DNA of 64,000 nt from Haloarcula laminariae (lineage in GTDB: Archaea; Halobacteriota; Halobacteria; Halobacteriales; Haloarculaceae): contig NZ_JAMZFY010000001.1 of NCBI RefSeq assembly GCF_025457605.1, positions 186,001-250,000 on the forward strand. Direction: 5' to 3'. Shown here piece by piece: positions 24,646-33,466 of this stretch. Numbering within the stretch: the first letter of the stretch is position 1; each line of letters opens with the position of its first letter. Position numbers and translations under genes: made by a program. The notes below the pieces were generated by a model. The model had not been told where the DNA came from. It ran no database searches and saw only the letters and a program-made list of their open reading frames with translations.

Positions 24646-25460
24646 TTGGCATCCGGTCCTCCCTCCGGGCGCTCCGGACCGACCACCCCTTCCTGCTCGG
24701 GTTTGCGCTCCTGGAGATGGTGTTTCTCATTCTCCCCTCGGCCATCGTGCTGGTCGTCTCTATCGGGCCGAGCGAAATCGTCACCTTCCCCCCGTCCGGG
24801 TTCACGCTGAGGTGGTACGGCTCGCTGCTCGGCGACGCGGGGTACGCGGAGCCGTTCGTACACAGCCTCTACGCGGCGACGCTGTGTACCCTGCTCTCGA
24901 TTCCTATCGGCGTCGCCACCGCCATCGGCCTGAACCGGTACGACATCCGGTTCAAGGACGGGTTCCAGACGTACTTCCTGCTCCCGTTTACCGTCCCGCT
25001 GGTCGTCTCGGGGGTCATCCTGCTCATTCTCTTCGGCCGCATCGGGTGGATCGGCGACCTCTGGGCCGTCGGGCTGGCGCTGACGATAATCAACCTCCCG
25101 TTCATGATATGGAGCGTCGCGTCGAGCGTCAACGCGTTCGACCCGACTCTGGAGAACGCCGCCAAGAGCCTCGGTGCCGAAGAGATACAGACGTTCACGC
25201 ACGTCACCTTCCCCTCGCTGATGCCCGGAGTCATCTCCGGGGCGCTGTTGATGTTCATGCTCGGTCTCAACGAGTTCCTGGTGAGCCTCATCATCACAAC
25301 TCGGACGACTGAGACGCTTCCAGTCGCCATCTACAGCGCCATCCGCGGGAACATCAGCCCACAGATAGCGGCCATCGCGAGCGTCTACGTCATCATCGCC
25401 GTCGTCGCCATCGTCGTCGCCGACCGCGTCGTCGGTCTGGACCGGTTCCTGCACTCGTGA
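24642..25460 (+). CDS. ABC importer permease (PotC-like)
   Basis: 272 residues, six membrane helices, EAA loop LENAAKSLGAEEIQTFTHV with FPSLMPG. Forms the heterodimeric pore with the preceding permease and uses the ATPase encoded at 19248-20369. The last helix (IAAIASVYVIIAVVAIVVAD) is typical of PotC. Confidence 0.9.
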   Translation: MIGIRSSLRALRTDHPFLLGFALLEMVFLILPSAIVLVVSIGPSEIVTFPPSGFTLRWYGSLLGDAGYAEPFVHSLYAATLCTLLSIPIGVATAIGLNRYDIRFKDGFQTYFLLPFTVPLVVSGVILLILFGRIGWIGDLWAVGLALTIINLPFMIWSVASSVNAFDPTLENAAKSLGAEEIQTFTHVTFPSLMPGVISGALLMFMLGLNEFLVSLIITTRTTETLPVAIYSAIRGNISPQIAAIASVYVIIAVVAIVVADRVVGLDRFLHS

Positions 25461-25688
25461 GGCGACGGCGCCTGCGCCCCTTCTCGTCGACGACCGTCCC
25501 GAAGTACATAGGCGAGTCTGTCGCGGAACCCGGACGTACTGTGCGGGCGCCTGTGACGGGCGGATTTCACCCCCAGAGTAGCCGGACTCCAGCGTCCGGG
25601 TCGCTCCCGGCTGGTCTTTGGACCGGTTAAAAATCCCCCTCCCTTCGGTGGCGAGTCAGTGTTTTCGGTGTGCGACTACAGTACGCGT

Positions 25689-27437
25689 ATGAGTCAGGAC
25701 GGACTCGAACCGTCGAGTGAGACGCCCAGCGACGAGTGGCTCTCGTATCAGGGAGCGCCGACAGGGACGGACATAGAGTGTGAGGGGTGGCGACAGGAGG
25801 CCGCCCTCCGCATGCTCAACAACAACCTCGACCCCGAGGTCGCCGAGGACCCGGAGGACCTCGTCGTCTACGGCGGGGCCGGACGCGCGGCCCGTTCCTG
25901 GGACGCCTACGACGCCATCCTCTCGGAGCTCCGGGAGCTGGGTGACGAGGAGACGCTGCTCGTCCAGTCGGGCAAACCGGTCGGCCGGTTCCCGACACAC
26001 GAACGGGCCCCGCGGGTCCTCATCGCGAACTCGAACCTGGTCGGGCACTGGGACAACTGGGACCACTTCCACGAACTCGAAGCCGACGGGAAGATAATGT
26101 ACGGCCAGATGACGGCCGGCTCGTGGGCCTACATCGGGACCCAGGGCATCATCCAGGGGACCTACGAGACGCTCGCCGAACTCGCCAGACAGGAGTACGA
26201 CGGCGACCTCCGGGGCAACACCGTCGTCACCTCGGGACTGGGCGGGATGAGCGGCGCCCAGCCGCTCGCGGTGACGATGAACTACGGCGTCTGTATCGTC
26301 GCCGAGATCGACGAGTCGCGTATCGACCGCCGCATCGAGACCGGCTACTGCATGGAGAAAGTCGGGACGCTTGACGAGGCCATCGAGCGCGCGTCGGAAG
26401 CCGCCGAGGCGGGCGAACCGTACAGCGTCGGCGTCCACATGAACGCCGCCGAGATGCTCGAAGAGATGCTGGAGCGGGACTTCGTCCCCGACGTCATCAC
26501 CGACCAGACCAGCGCCCACGACGTGATGGAGGGGTACTACCCGTCGGGCTACACGACCGAGGAGGCCGAGGAACTCCGCGAGCGCGACCCCGACCGGTAC
26601 CGCGAGGAGAGCCTCGACACCATGGAGCGGCACCTCGACGCCATCCTGACGATGCAGGACCGCGGCGCGGTCGCGTTCGAGTACGGCAACAACATCCGCG
26701 GGCAGGTACAGGAACACCGCGACCGGGACGACGCCTTCGACTTCCCCGGGTTCGTGCCGGCGTACATCCGTCCGCAGTTCTGCCGTGGCCGGGGCCCGTT
26801 CCGCTGGGCGGCTCTCTCGGGGGACCCGGAGGACATCTACCGCACCGACGAGGCGGTCCTGGAGCTGTTCCCCGAGAAGGAGCGCCTCGCCCGGTGGATC
26901 GACCTCGCCCAGGAGCAGGTGCAGTTCCAGGGGCTCCCGAGCCGCGTCTGCTGGCTCGGATACAACACCGACGGCGAGGGCGACGAGAGCGAGGAGTCCC
27001 TGACCGAGCGCGCTCGCTTCGCCCTCCGCATCAACGAACTCGTCGCCGAGGGTGAGATAGCGGCCCCCATCGTCGTCACCCGGGACCACCTCGACGCCGG
27101 CAGCGTCGCCAGCCCGTTCCGCGAGACCGAGGACATGAAAGACGGCACCGACGCGGTCGCCGACTGGCCCATCCTCAACGCCCTGCTCAACTGCGCCGCC
27201 GGCGCCGACATCGTCAGCGTCCACGACGGCGGCGGCGTCGGCATCGGCAACTCGCTGCACGCGAACAACCACGTCGTCCTCGACGGCTCGGAGCTGGCCG
27301 CCGAGAAGGCCCGCCGCGTCTTCACGACGGACCCGGGGATGGGCGTCGTTCGCCACGCCGACGCCGGCTACGAGGAAGCCATCGACGAGGCCGACGAGTC
27401 CGACGTGCCGATTCCCATGCGGGACAACGAGACATGA
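25689..27437 (+). CDS. hutU: urocanate hydratase
   Basis: 582 residues from the ATG at 25689. Converts urocanate to 4-imidazolone-5-propanoate using tightly bound NAD. The dinucleotide loop [13 protein letters not shown] (about 182-194), the motif [11 protein letters not shown] with the active-site Cys365 and the NAD-contact segment GNNIRGQ are intact. The frame stays open to 25659, but the conserved part starts after 25689. A 228-base gap upstream suggests its own promoter; hutI follows after 43 bases. Confidence 0.95.
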   Translation: MSQDGLEPSSETPSDEWLSYQGAPTGTDIECEGWRQEAALRMLNNNLDPEVAEDPEDLVVYGGAGRAARSWDAYDAILSELRELGDEETLLVQSGKPVGRFPTHERAPRVLIANSNLVGHWDNWDHFHELEADGKIMYGQMTAGSWAYIGTQGIIQGTYETLAELARQEYDGDLRGNTVVTSGLGGMSGAQPLAVTMNYGVCIVAEIDESRIDRRIETGYCMEKVGTLDEAIERASEAAEAGEPYSVGVHMNAAEMLEEMLERDFVPDVITDQTSAHDVMEGYYPSGYTTEEAEELRERDPDRYREESLDTMERHLDAILTMQDRGAVAFEYGNNIRGQVQEHRDRDDAFDFPGFVPAYIRPQFCRGRGPFRWAALSGDPEDIYRTDEAVLELFPEKERLARWIDLAQEQVQFQGLPSRVCWLGYNTDGEGDESEESLTERARFALRINELVAEGEIAAPIVVTRDHLDAGSVASPFRETEDMKDGTDAVADWPILNALLNCAAGADIVSVHDGGGVGIGNSLHANNHVVLDGSELAAEKARRVFTTDPGMGVVRHADAGYEEAIDEADESDVPIPMRDNET

Positions 27438-27480
27438 CGTCGGTTCGCCACGCTGTGGGGCCGGTGCTCGGGGGGCGACC

Positions 27481-28698
27481 GTGAGCTACACCGTCGTTCA
27501 CGACGCCGGGGAAGTCGTCACCGGTCCGGCCGACGGGGACGAGACGCTCGAAACGGTGACCGACGCGGCCGTGGTAATCGAGGACGGGACGGTCAGCGAG
27601 GTGGGGCCGTCCGAGGAGATTGCCGCCGCGCATCCGCCGGAGAACGCCGAAGCCGCCGTCGACGCCGACGGGAACTGCGTCCTCCCCGGCTTCGTCGACT
27701 CGCACACCCACGCGCTCTTCGCCGGCGACCGGTCCGACGAGTTCGAGGCGAAGCTCTCGGGGGAGTCCTATCAGGACATCCTCGCCGAGGGCGGCGGTAT
27801 CCTCCGGACCGTCCGCAACGTCCGGGAAGCGACCGACGCCGAACTCGCCGAGGGGCTCCGGGCCCGTCTCGACGTGATGCTGGAACACGGGACGACGACG
27901 GCCGAGGTGAAGTCCGGGTACGGGCTCGACACCGAGACCGAACTGCGGATGCTCTCGGTCATCGACCGGGTCGACGAGGGCCACCCGGTCGACCTCGTCC
28001 CGACGTTCATGGGCGCACACGCGGTCCCCGAGGATACGACCGCCGAGGCGTACACGGAGTCGGTCGTCACCGAGCAACTCCCCGCGGTGGCCGACCAGGG
28101 CATCGCGCGGTTCTGTGACGTGTTCTGTGAGGCGGACGTCTTCTCCGTCGAGCAGTCCCGCCGCATCCTCGACGCCGGCCGGGAGCACGGGCTCACGCCG
28201 AAAATCCACGCCGACGAGTTCGAGCGACTCGGCGGCTCGGGGCTCGCCGCCGAACTGGGCGCGGCCAGCGCCGACCACCTGCTGCAGTCGACCCCCGATG
28301 ACGCCGCGCGTCTCGCCGACAGCGGCGTCGTACCCGTGTTCCTCCCCGGGACCGCGTTCGGCCTCGACGGCGAGTACCCGGCCCTGGAGCCCTTCCGGGA
28401 GCGGGGGACGCTGCCGGCGGTCGCGACCGACTTCAACCCCAACTGTTACGCGCCGACGCTGGGCTTTGCGGCGACGCTCGCCTGCGTCGGTATCGGCATG
28501 ACGCCCGCCGAAGCCGTGCGCAGCATCACCGAGCGCGGCGCCGCGGCCATCGATCGCACCGACGGCAGCGGGACCGTCCGCCCCGGTGCGCCCGGCGACG
28601 TGGTCGTCCTCGACGCCCCGTCGTACCGACACCTCCCCTACAAGTACGACATCAACCTCGTCGAGACGGTCGTCAAGAACGGCGCCGTGGTCGTCTGA
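27481..28698 (+). CDS. hutI: imidazolonepropionase
   Basis: 405 residues from a GTG at 27481. A metal-dependent amidohydrolase that opens imidazolone-propanoate to N-formimino-L-glutamate. The metal site HxH is in VDSHTHALFAGDR; the lysine/glutamate region (AEVKSGYGLDTETE), the His in KIHADEF and the Asp in ATDFNPNC are present. In most haloarchaea hutG lies between hutU and hutI; here only 43 bases separate them. Confidence 0.95.
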   Translation: MSYTVVHDAGEVVTGPADGDETLETVTDAAVVIEDGTVSEVGPSEEIAAAHPPENAEAAVDADGNCVLPGFVDSHTHALFAGDRSDEFEAKLSGESYQDILAEGGGILRTVRNVREATDAELAEGLRARLDVMLEHGTTTAEVKSGYGLDTETELRMLSVIDRVDEGHPVDLVPTFMGAHAVPEDTTAEAYTESVVTEQLPAVADQGIARFCDVFCEADVFSVEQSRRILDAGREHGLTPKIHADEFERLGGSGLAAELGAASADHLLQSTPDDAARLADSGVVPVFLPGTAFGLDGEYPALEPFRERGTLPAVATDFNPNCYAPTLGFAATLACVGIGMTPAEAVRSITERGAAAIDRTDGSGTVRPGAPGDVVVLDAPSYRHLPYKYDINLVETVVKNGAVVV

Positions 28699-28829
28699 CA
28701 GCGCCACGGACCCCTCCCGGCCACAGGCGGCTTTGACCGCCACGACCGACAAAGAGTCGCACGGCAGTGGCTCCCTTCGGGCGGGGTTAGACGCTCCTTT
28801 CTAATGTATATCTGGTCGCTCTATCGCCT

Positions 28830-30227
28830 ATGGAACGGTCACGCAGAGGGATGCTGGCTTCTGTCGCCGGCGTGCTCGCGCTCGCGGGCTGTGGGCGGCC
28901 AGAGAGCGCCGGGCCGGACGAGCGATCCACTATCGCGGCCAGTCTGGAAACCCGCGCAAAACAGCAGATGGACGAACCGAACGAACAGCGCGTTTCGACC
29001 GAGGCGCTCGTCGACGAGTACGAGGCGGACCGCTACGTTCTCGCCCGGGGCGAGCAGTTTCACGCCATCGACGATGCGGAGGAAACCCTGGTACGGGCCG
29101 ACGACCTCGGACGCGCCATCAACGAGGCGCAGGCGACCCTCACGGACGGCCGTGTCCTCGTGGCCGCCAGCGGCCTGCTGGGCGTCCCAATCGAGCAAGC
29201 GGACCAGATATCCCTCGCCGGTCTCGACGAGCGGGGGGAGCTGACGCCGACCGAGGACGCCGGCGAATCCTACGCGCTCTACCGAGCATCGGACGGGACG
29301 ACCGGAGGCCGGTTCGAATCGCTCACGCTCGATATGCAGTACCGGGGCGGGTCAGCTATCTCCGTTGACCGGTGTTCTGGGTTGGTTCTGAACGACCTCG
29401 ACATCGACAATGTCGGGGTAGCCGGAGTCGTCCTCTCCGGCAGCGAATCGGTCGATATACGCGATTCCCGGTTCGAGGGCATCAGCAAGGAGGCGGTCTC
29501 GCTCACGAACTGTTCGGCTGTCCGGGTCGAGTCGTGTACCGTGACCGAGGCAAACAATGCCGCTGCCGTGGCAAACTCGTCGGATATCACTATCAGTGCC
29601 GTCGACGCTCGGGCAACGGATTACAGCGCCTTCACCATCGAGGACTACACCACGAACTGGGAAGTGAGCGACTGTACGGCCATCGACAGCGGGAGCACGC
29701 CCTTTAGCGCGTCAACCGCACTCAACGGCGCGTTCGTCGGCTGTGTCGCCGAAGGGATGACGAAAGCAAACGAGGCCGGGTTCGAAATCGAATACAACTC
29801 GGACCAGGACGAGGAGAACCGTCGGAACCCGGTCCGTGGCTGTTCCGTCGTGTCGTGTACGGCCCGGGACTGCAACGTCGGCTTCTACACCCGGGAGGAC
29901 GAAGCGCACGATACGGGGACCCCCGTCATCAGGCCGCGATTTATCGACTGTACTGCGACCGGCTGTGACACCGGGCTCTTCATCGGCGCCAACGTCGAGG
30001 AGGCGATAGTCGAGAACTTCGACGCGGTCGACTGCAACACCGATATCGTCGACAACGGGGTGCGGACGATAATCGACGGGAAGAGCGAGAACGCGGGTAA
30101 CCCGTCGTCCGAGGGGCAGTGGTTCGGGCAGGCGGCAACGGCCGCGGAACTCGATGTCGTCGTCGAGGACACGTCGGACGGAACCCAGTACACCGCGACG
30201 GAGCAGGGCGGCTGGCAGCCCCGCTGA
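28830..30227 (+). CDS. secreted beta-helix lipoprotein
   Basis: 465 residues. The N-terminus has a twin-arginine-like SRRGMLAS and a lipobox ending in Cys21 (ALAGC). Residues about 150-400 are parallel beta-helix repeats (segments such as GLVLNDLDIDN, VDIRDSRFEG, VRVESCTVTE, IRPRFIDCTATGC), rich in Asp, Thr and Cys. Such folds bind or cleave polysaccharides, but I see no clear catalytic motif. It follows hutI by 131 bases on the same strand and does not belong to the pathway by content. Confidence 0.75.
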   Translation: MERSRRGMLASVAGVLALAGCGRPESAGPDERSTIAASLETRAKQQMDEPNEQRVSTEALVDEYEADRYVLARGEQFHAIDDAEETLVRADDLGRAINEAQATLTDGRVLVAASGLLGVPIEQADQISLAGLDERGELTPTEDAGESYALYRASDGTTGGRFESLTLDMQYRGGSAISVDRCSGLVLNDLDIDNVGVAGVVLSGSESVDIRDSRFEGISKEAVSLTNCSAVRVESCTVTEANNAAAVANSSDITISAVDARATDYSAFTIEDYTTNWEVSDCTAIDSGSTPFSASTALNGAFVGCVAEGMTKANEAGFEIEYNSDQDEENRRNPVRGCSVVSCTARDCNVGFYTREDEAHDTGTPVIRPRFIDCTATGCDTGLFIGANVEEAIVENFDAVDCNTDIVDNGVRTIIDGKSENAGNPSSEGQWFGQAATAAELDVVVEDTSDGTQYTATEQGGWQPR

Positions 30228-30378
30228 CCGTCCGGGCCGGCTGACACGCCACCGCGGCGTCCCAGCAGTCGACGGCGCGGCGTACGGCATCGATACCTCC
30301 AATCGCGGGCGACTTCGGGCCGTCTCCGGGACGCTCGAAAAGTAATCATTAAACCACGCCGCGACTGACAGTTGGAAT

Positions 30379-31239
30379 ATGCAACGACGAGCCGCGGCGG
30401 CGTACTTCCTGTTCTTCCTCGTCGCCAGTGTCGCAGCGTACTCGTACATTGGCGTCGCGGAGAGTCAGCGGCCGGAGGTGCAACTCGACGGGCCGGAGCT
30501 GACAAACGACAGCACCTTCACCAGCGAGGGCCAGACCTACACCGTCTCGAACATCCATATGTCGAGCGGCGGTGGCGGCCACGGCGGCGGTGGCGGTTCG
30601 ATGGCCGCCGACCTCTCGTGGACGAACAACTCCTCACAGTACACTGCGACGTTAGAGAGCGGGTCCACGACAACCCGGGACAACACGACGTACAACGTCA
30701 ACACAGACGACTCGGCGAACACGCTGACCCTCACTGCCGAGCAGAACGTGACCCAGCTGCTCCGCGAGGACGACGCAGTCGAGAACTCCCTCGCGACCCG
30801 GGACGGCAACGAGTACGTCGTCTACCGACAGAACGACACGCTCCGCCCGCTCTCGGAGTGGCTTCCGGAGCCGGAGACGGTGACGTACACGGCCGGTGAC
30901 CAGTACCAGTACCAGGCCGACAGCGGCACGCAGACGACGACCATCACGAACGTGACAAGCGACGGTGCGACTCTCGAGTGGGTCGCGCCGCGACAGCGGA
31001 CGGTCGAACTCAGCGAGGGCGGCAACGTCACGCTCGCGGACGGGCAGTACTTCGCTCACTTCCCCGACCACAGTACGGTCCAGGTCGTCAGCGTCGACCA
31101 GTATCCGCAGTACCAGGAGACGCTCGCCGACCAGGACTACTTCCACGAGCGCAAGAACGGGCTCTGGGGCATCTCGATACTCAGCGGCATCGCGTCGGTG
31201 CTGATGCTCGGGATGGCGTATCTCCCGAACCGCGGCTGA
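30379..31239 (+). CDS. membrane-anchored surface protein
   Basis: 286 residues with one membrane helix at the N-terminus (about 7-25) and one near the C-terminus (about 264-282), so the long middle part faces outside. The ectodomain has a Gly/His-rich loop (SSGGGGHGGGGGS near 63-75) and many N-x-S/T sites, and is strongly acidic. A TATA-like ATCATTAAAC (30346-30355) about 25 bases upstream suggests a leaderless transcript. Function unknown. Confidence 0.7.
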   Translation: MQRRAAAAYFLFFLVASVAAYSYIGVAESQRPEVQLDGPELTNDSTFTSEGQTYTVSNIHMSSGGGGHGGGGGSMAADLSWTNNSSQYTATLESGSTTTRDNTTYNVNTDDSANTLTLTAEQNVTQLLREDDAVENSLATRDGNEYVVYRQNDTLRPLSEWLPEPETVTYTAGDQYQYQADSGTQTTTITNVTSDGATLEWVAPRQRTVELSEGGNVTLADGQYFAHFPDHSTVQVVSVDQYPQYQETLADQDYFHERKNGLWGISILSGIASVLMLGMAYLPNRG

Positions 31240-31302
31240 GACGCGCCGGCGTTCCGACACCCCGACCGCTAGAAACTACAACACTCTCCGCAGAACGCGG
31301 CT

Positions 31303-31515
31303 TTACTCGTCGTTCCAGCTAACGTACGCGAGCGCGGCGCCGACCACTCCCATTAGCACCGAGCCGACCACCTGCAGGGCTGCGCTGCTCATGGTCGCGT
31401 GTGTCGTCCACGGCGTGCCGGCGATCGTACCCGCCGCTGCGAGCACGAGGAAGACGCCACCGGCGACACCCAGGGGTTTCAGCGGGTCGTCGAGTCCGTC
31501 GGTGAGTACGTTCAT
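31303..31515 (-). CDS. small two-helix membrane protein
   Basis: 70 residues with membrane helices at about 14-35 and 43-65 and a short acidic end (SWNDE). Convergent with the surface-protein gene. Conserved-looking small haloarchaeal membrane protein of unknown role. Confidence 0.6.
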   Translation of the reverse strand: MNVLTDGLDDPLKPLGVAGGVFLVLAAAGTIAGTPWTTHATMSSAALQVVGSVLMGVVGAALAYVSWNDE

Positions 31516-31567
31516 ACACCACCACTGAACCGAGAGGGTTCTAAATCATCCGGTCTGGACTCCCCGG

Positions 31568-31766
31568 CCCGGTTGTGGGGCCAGACGTACTCCTTTCGTT
31601 GCGCGTGACTGGTAGGATTGTAACTCCGCTCGCTGTCGCTCGCGGATATCTCACGGGCCGGGAGGGAGTTGAACCGGAGCCAGACGTGCTCACTTCGTTG
31701 CGCGCGACTAGCAGGGTTCAACTCCTCCGTGACCGCTTTACTCCTCACGTCCGTTCGTCGCAAAAG
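31568..31766 (-). repeat. decayed partial copies of tRNA-Lys
   Basis: Positions 31655-31675 repeat exactly the 21 bases of the tRNA-Lys 3' end (31768-31788). Directly after comes GAGCCAGACG, which matches the anticodon-arm side of the same tRNA, so the copy is internally deleted. A second, more decayed version starts with GGCCAGACGTACTC at 31578, and the two units share TTCGTTGCGCG. They lie immediately 3' of the tRNA and look like scars of integration events. Confidence 0.55.
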
Positions 31767-31840
31767 CGGGCCGGGAGGGAGTTGAACCCCCGACCATCTG
31801 GTTAAAAGCCAGACGCTCTGCCTAACTGAGCTACCGGCCC
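31767..31840 (-). tRNA. tRNA-Lys (UUU)
   Basis: 74 bases. The acceptor stem pairs GGGCCGG (31840-31834) with CCGGCCC, the D-arm reads TAGCTCAGTTAGGCAGAG, the anticodon loop is CTTTTAA giving UUU, and the T-arm contains GGTTCAACTCC. No intron and no encoded CCA. Confidence 0.95.
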
Positions 31841-31874
31841 GCAGTAGCAGGTGGGGGAACTGGCGGCTAAGTAC

Positions 31875-32540
31875 TTACGGTCCGTCGCCGAGCGTCGATT
31901 CCAGCGACTCCGTGACGACGCTGCTGGGGTCGGTCGCATCGAGTGCGGCGCGGCGGCGGAGTTTGCAGTAGGCGTCGGTGTCGATGTCGATGGTGAGCTC
32001 GCCGAGCCGGTACCCCTCGGCCGCGAGGGCGTCCTCGATGGTCGAGCCGTTGTTGACGCCGCTGGCGACGGCGCGTATCTGTCGCACCGTCAGGTCGTGG
32101 TCCAGCGCGGCCCAGGCGAGCAGGAGGCGGGCCTCGCCGGCCAGCCGGGCGATGTGTTTCGCGGCGGTCGGGGCGATTTCCCCCTTGGCGACGTGGACGC
32201 GAATCGAACGGGGGAGGTCGTGGACGCGGGACCACTTCCGGATGAAGGCGACGGTGGCGTCGCCGCCCGCTCGTTCCGCAGCGGCCTTGTAGGACCCCTC
32301 ACCGCGGACGAGCGCGGCACACGCCGCTGCGCCGCGCAGCATGTAGACGTTGTCGTCGGCTCCGGCGGTGTTCTCGGAGAAGCGCCGCACGGTCTGTGCG
32401 GCGAGTTCGAGGCTGTCGGGGTCGTCGGGGTCGAACTCGACGGCCTCGTCGGCGTGTTCCCCGGCAAACGTCGGGTCGCCACGGATGACCGGCTTCCCGA
32501 CCGGCGACTCCCGGCCGGTCGACGGTGCGTCGTCAGGCAT
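31875..32540 (-). CDS. conserved haloarchaeal protein, DUF7119-like
   Basis: 221 residues, soluble. The middle (about 85-170) is helical and recalls the ParB-type helix-turn-helix region (EIAPTAAKHIARLAGEARLL, then LTVRQIRAVASG). The C-terminus reads IDIDTDAYCKLRRRAALD. I recall this as a haloarchaeal family of unknown function, DUF7119. Located just behind the tRNA-Lys gene on the same strand. DNA binding is plausible. Confidence 0.65.
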   Translation of the reverse strand: MPDDAPSTGRESPVGKPVIRGDPTFAGEHADEAVEFDPDDPDSLELAAQTVRRFSENTAGADDNVYMLRGAAACAALVRGEGSYKAAAERAGGDATVAFIRKWSRVHDLPRSIRVHVAKGEIAPTAAKHIARLAGEARLLLAWAALDHDLTVRQIRAVASGVNNGSTIEDALAAEGYRLGELTIDIDTDAYCKLRRRAALDATDPSSVVTESLESTLGDGP

Positions 32541-32617
32541 CAGTACGCCGTTAGCGGTCCCGGCACAAAAGCATCCCGTCCGGTCGTGGCACGGTGCGGG
32601 CGGTCGAAAACGGGCCG

Positions 32618-32812
32618 CTAGTCGTCCGAAGCGCTCTCGCGCTCTTCGGACATGTGTTCCCAGATCTCGGTGCAGCCGCAGCCGTCCTCGACGTCGTCGA
32701 GGTGGTCGGTGGTTGGTTCGTCGACTTCAGCGTCGGCATCGTCGTGCGTTTGGTGTGCGTTCGTCATCGTTTCTGTATCCGGCGACGGGTATCGTCGCGT
32801 GTCGCTACTCAT
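32618..32812 (-). CDS. small CGC-motif protein
   Basis: 64 residues from the ATG at 32812. A disordered acidic N-terminus is followed by a conserved-looking DHLDDVEDGCGCTEIWEHMS. The two cysteines could bind metal, perhaps in a dimer. I recall close relatives as hypothetical proteins across haloarchaea. Seventy-odd bases upstream of the DUF7119-like gene on the same strand. Confidence 0.6.
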   Translation of the reverse strand: MSSDTRRYPSPDTETMTNAHQTHDDADAEVDEPTTDHLDDVEDGCGCTEIWEHMSEERESASDD

Positions 32813-33032
32813 GCATAACGGCCCGTTTACCTTAAGCGCGCACTCTCCTGTAAGAACGACCCACACTGCGGCTTACCGGCAACGCGTGCAGCTACCTTGT
32901 ACGGAAGTTGACAGCTCAGGAGTCACGGTACCGGACCGCACGCACCGACAGAGGGCGGCCGATTTTCCGCGGCACCGGCGAAAGTTGACAGCGCCGATGC
33001 CCTCAGGTGTCTCGGGAATCTAATGAGATGTA

Positions 33033-33371
33033 ATGACGACCGACGTTCATCAGCTCGACGACGGTGCGTGGATATCCGTCAACGACTCCCGTGAGGTGAA
33101 CGTCTCCGACCTGTGGCGGTTGGCGAATACGGACTTCTGTCGGTGTGAGCTCGCCGATTTCCTCGCCGAAGGGTTCGTGGAAGTCGGCGTCGACTACCCG
33201 GATATCGAGGCTCGCGTCGCCGGCCAGTGTATCGCCTGCGGCGAAAGCGGCGTAACTGACTGGCTGACGGTCGGCCGCGTCGTCGACCCCGATTCGGGCG
33301 AATTCTACGGCGTTGTCCACGAGAGCGTCCACTTCCCGGGCAAACACGCCGGCGATGGCGATTCGGAATAG
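33033..33371 (+). CDS. zinc-binding-like small protein
   Basis: 112 residues with two Cys pairs (FCRCELADF and QCIACGES) that could make a zinc site, and a strand-rich rest. About 95 bases upstream of the sulfite/nitrite reductase gene and on the same strand. I recall this as a haloarchaeal family of unknown function. Confidence 0.6.
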   Translation: MTTDVHQLDDGAWISVNDSREVNVSDLWRLANTDFCRCELADFLAEGFVEVGVDYPDIEARVAGQCIACGESGVTDWLTVGRVVDPDSGEFYGVVHESVHFPGKHAGDGDSE

Positions 33372-33466
33372 TCAGCAATATTTTCCTATTTCGGGGAGTG
33401 GGGGAGACGGTTGACGAGAAGGCGTACCGTATAAGTCCGGCCCGCTAGGACTGTTACAGAACTAGT

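Noticed and set aside
25656-27356. A 566-codon minus-strand frame opposite hutU.
   Set aside because: Antisense shadow caused by GC-rich third positions; hutU on the plus strand is certain.
31568-31788. Possible CRISPR-like repeats near tRNA-Lys.
   Set aside because: Only two or three imperfect units of unequal length, clearly derived from the tRNA; no spacer pattern and no cas genes in the window.
32910-33000. The repeated motif AAGTTGACAGC (near 32916 and 32990) as an operator pair.
   Set aside because: Only two copies of 11 bases with no symmetry and no TATA element nearby; chance or a weak repeat.
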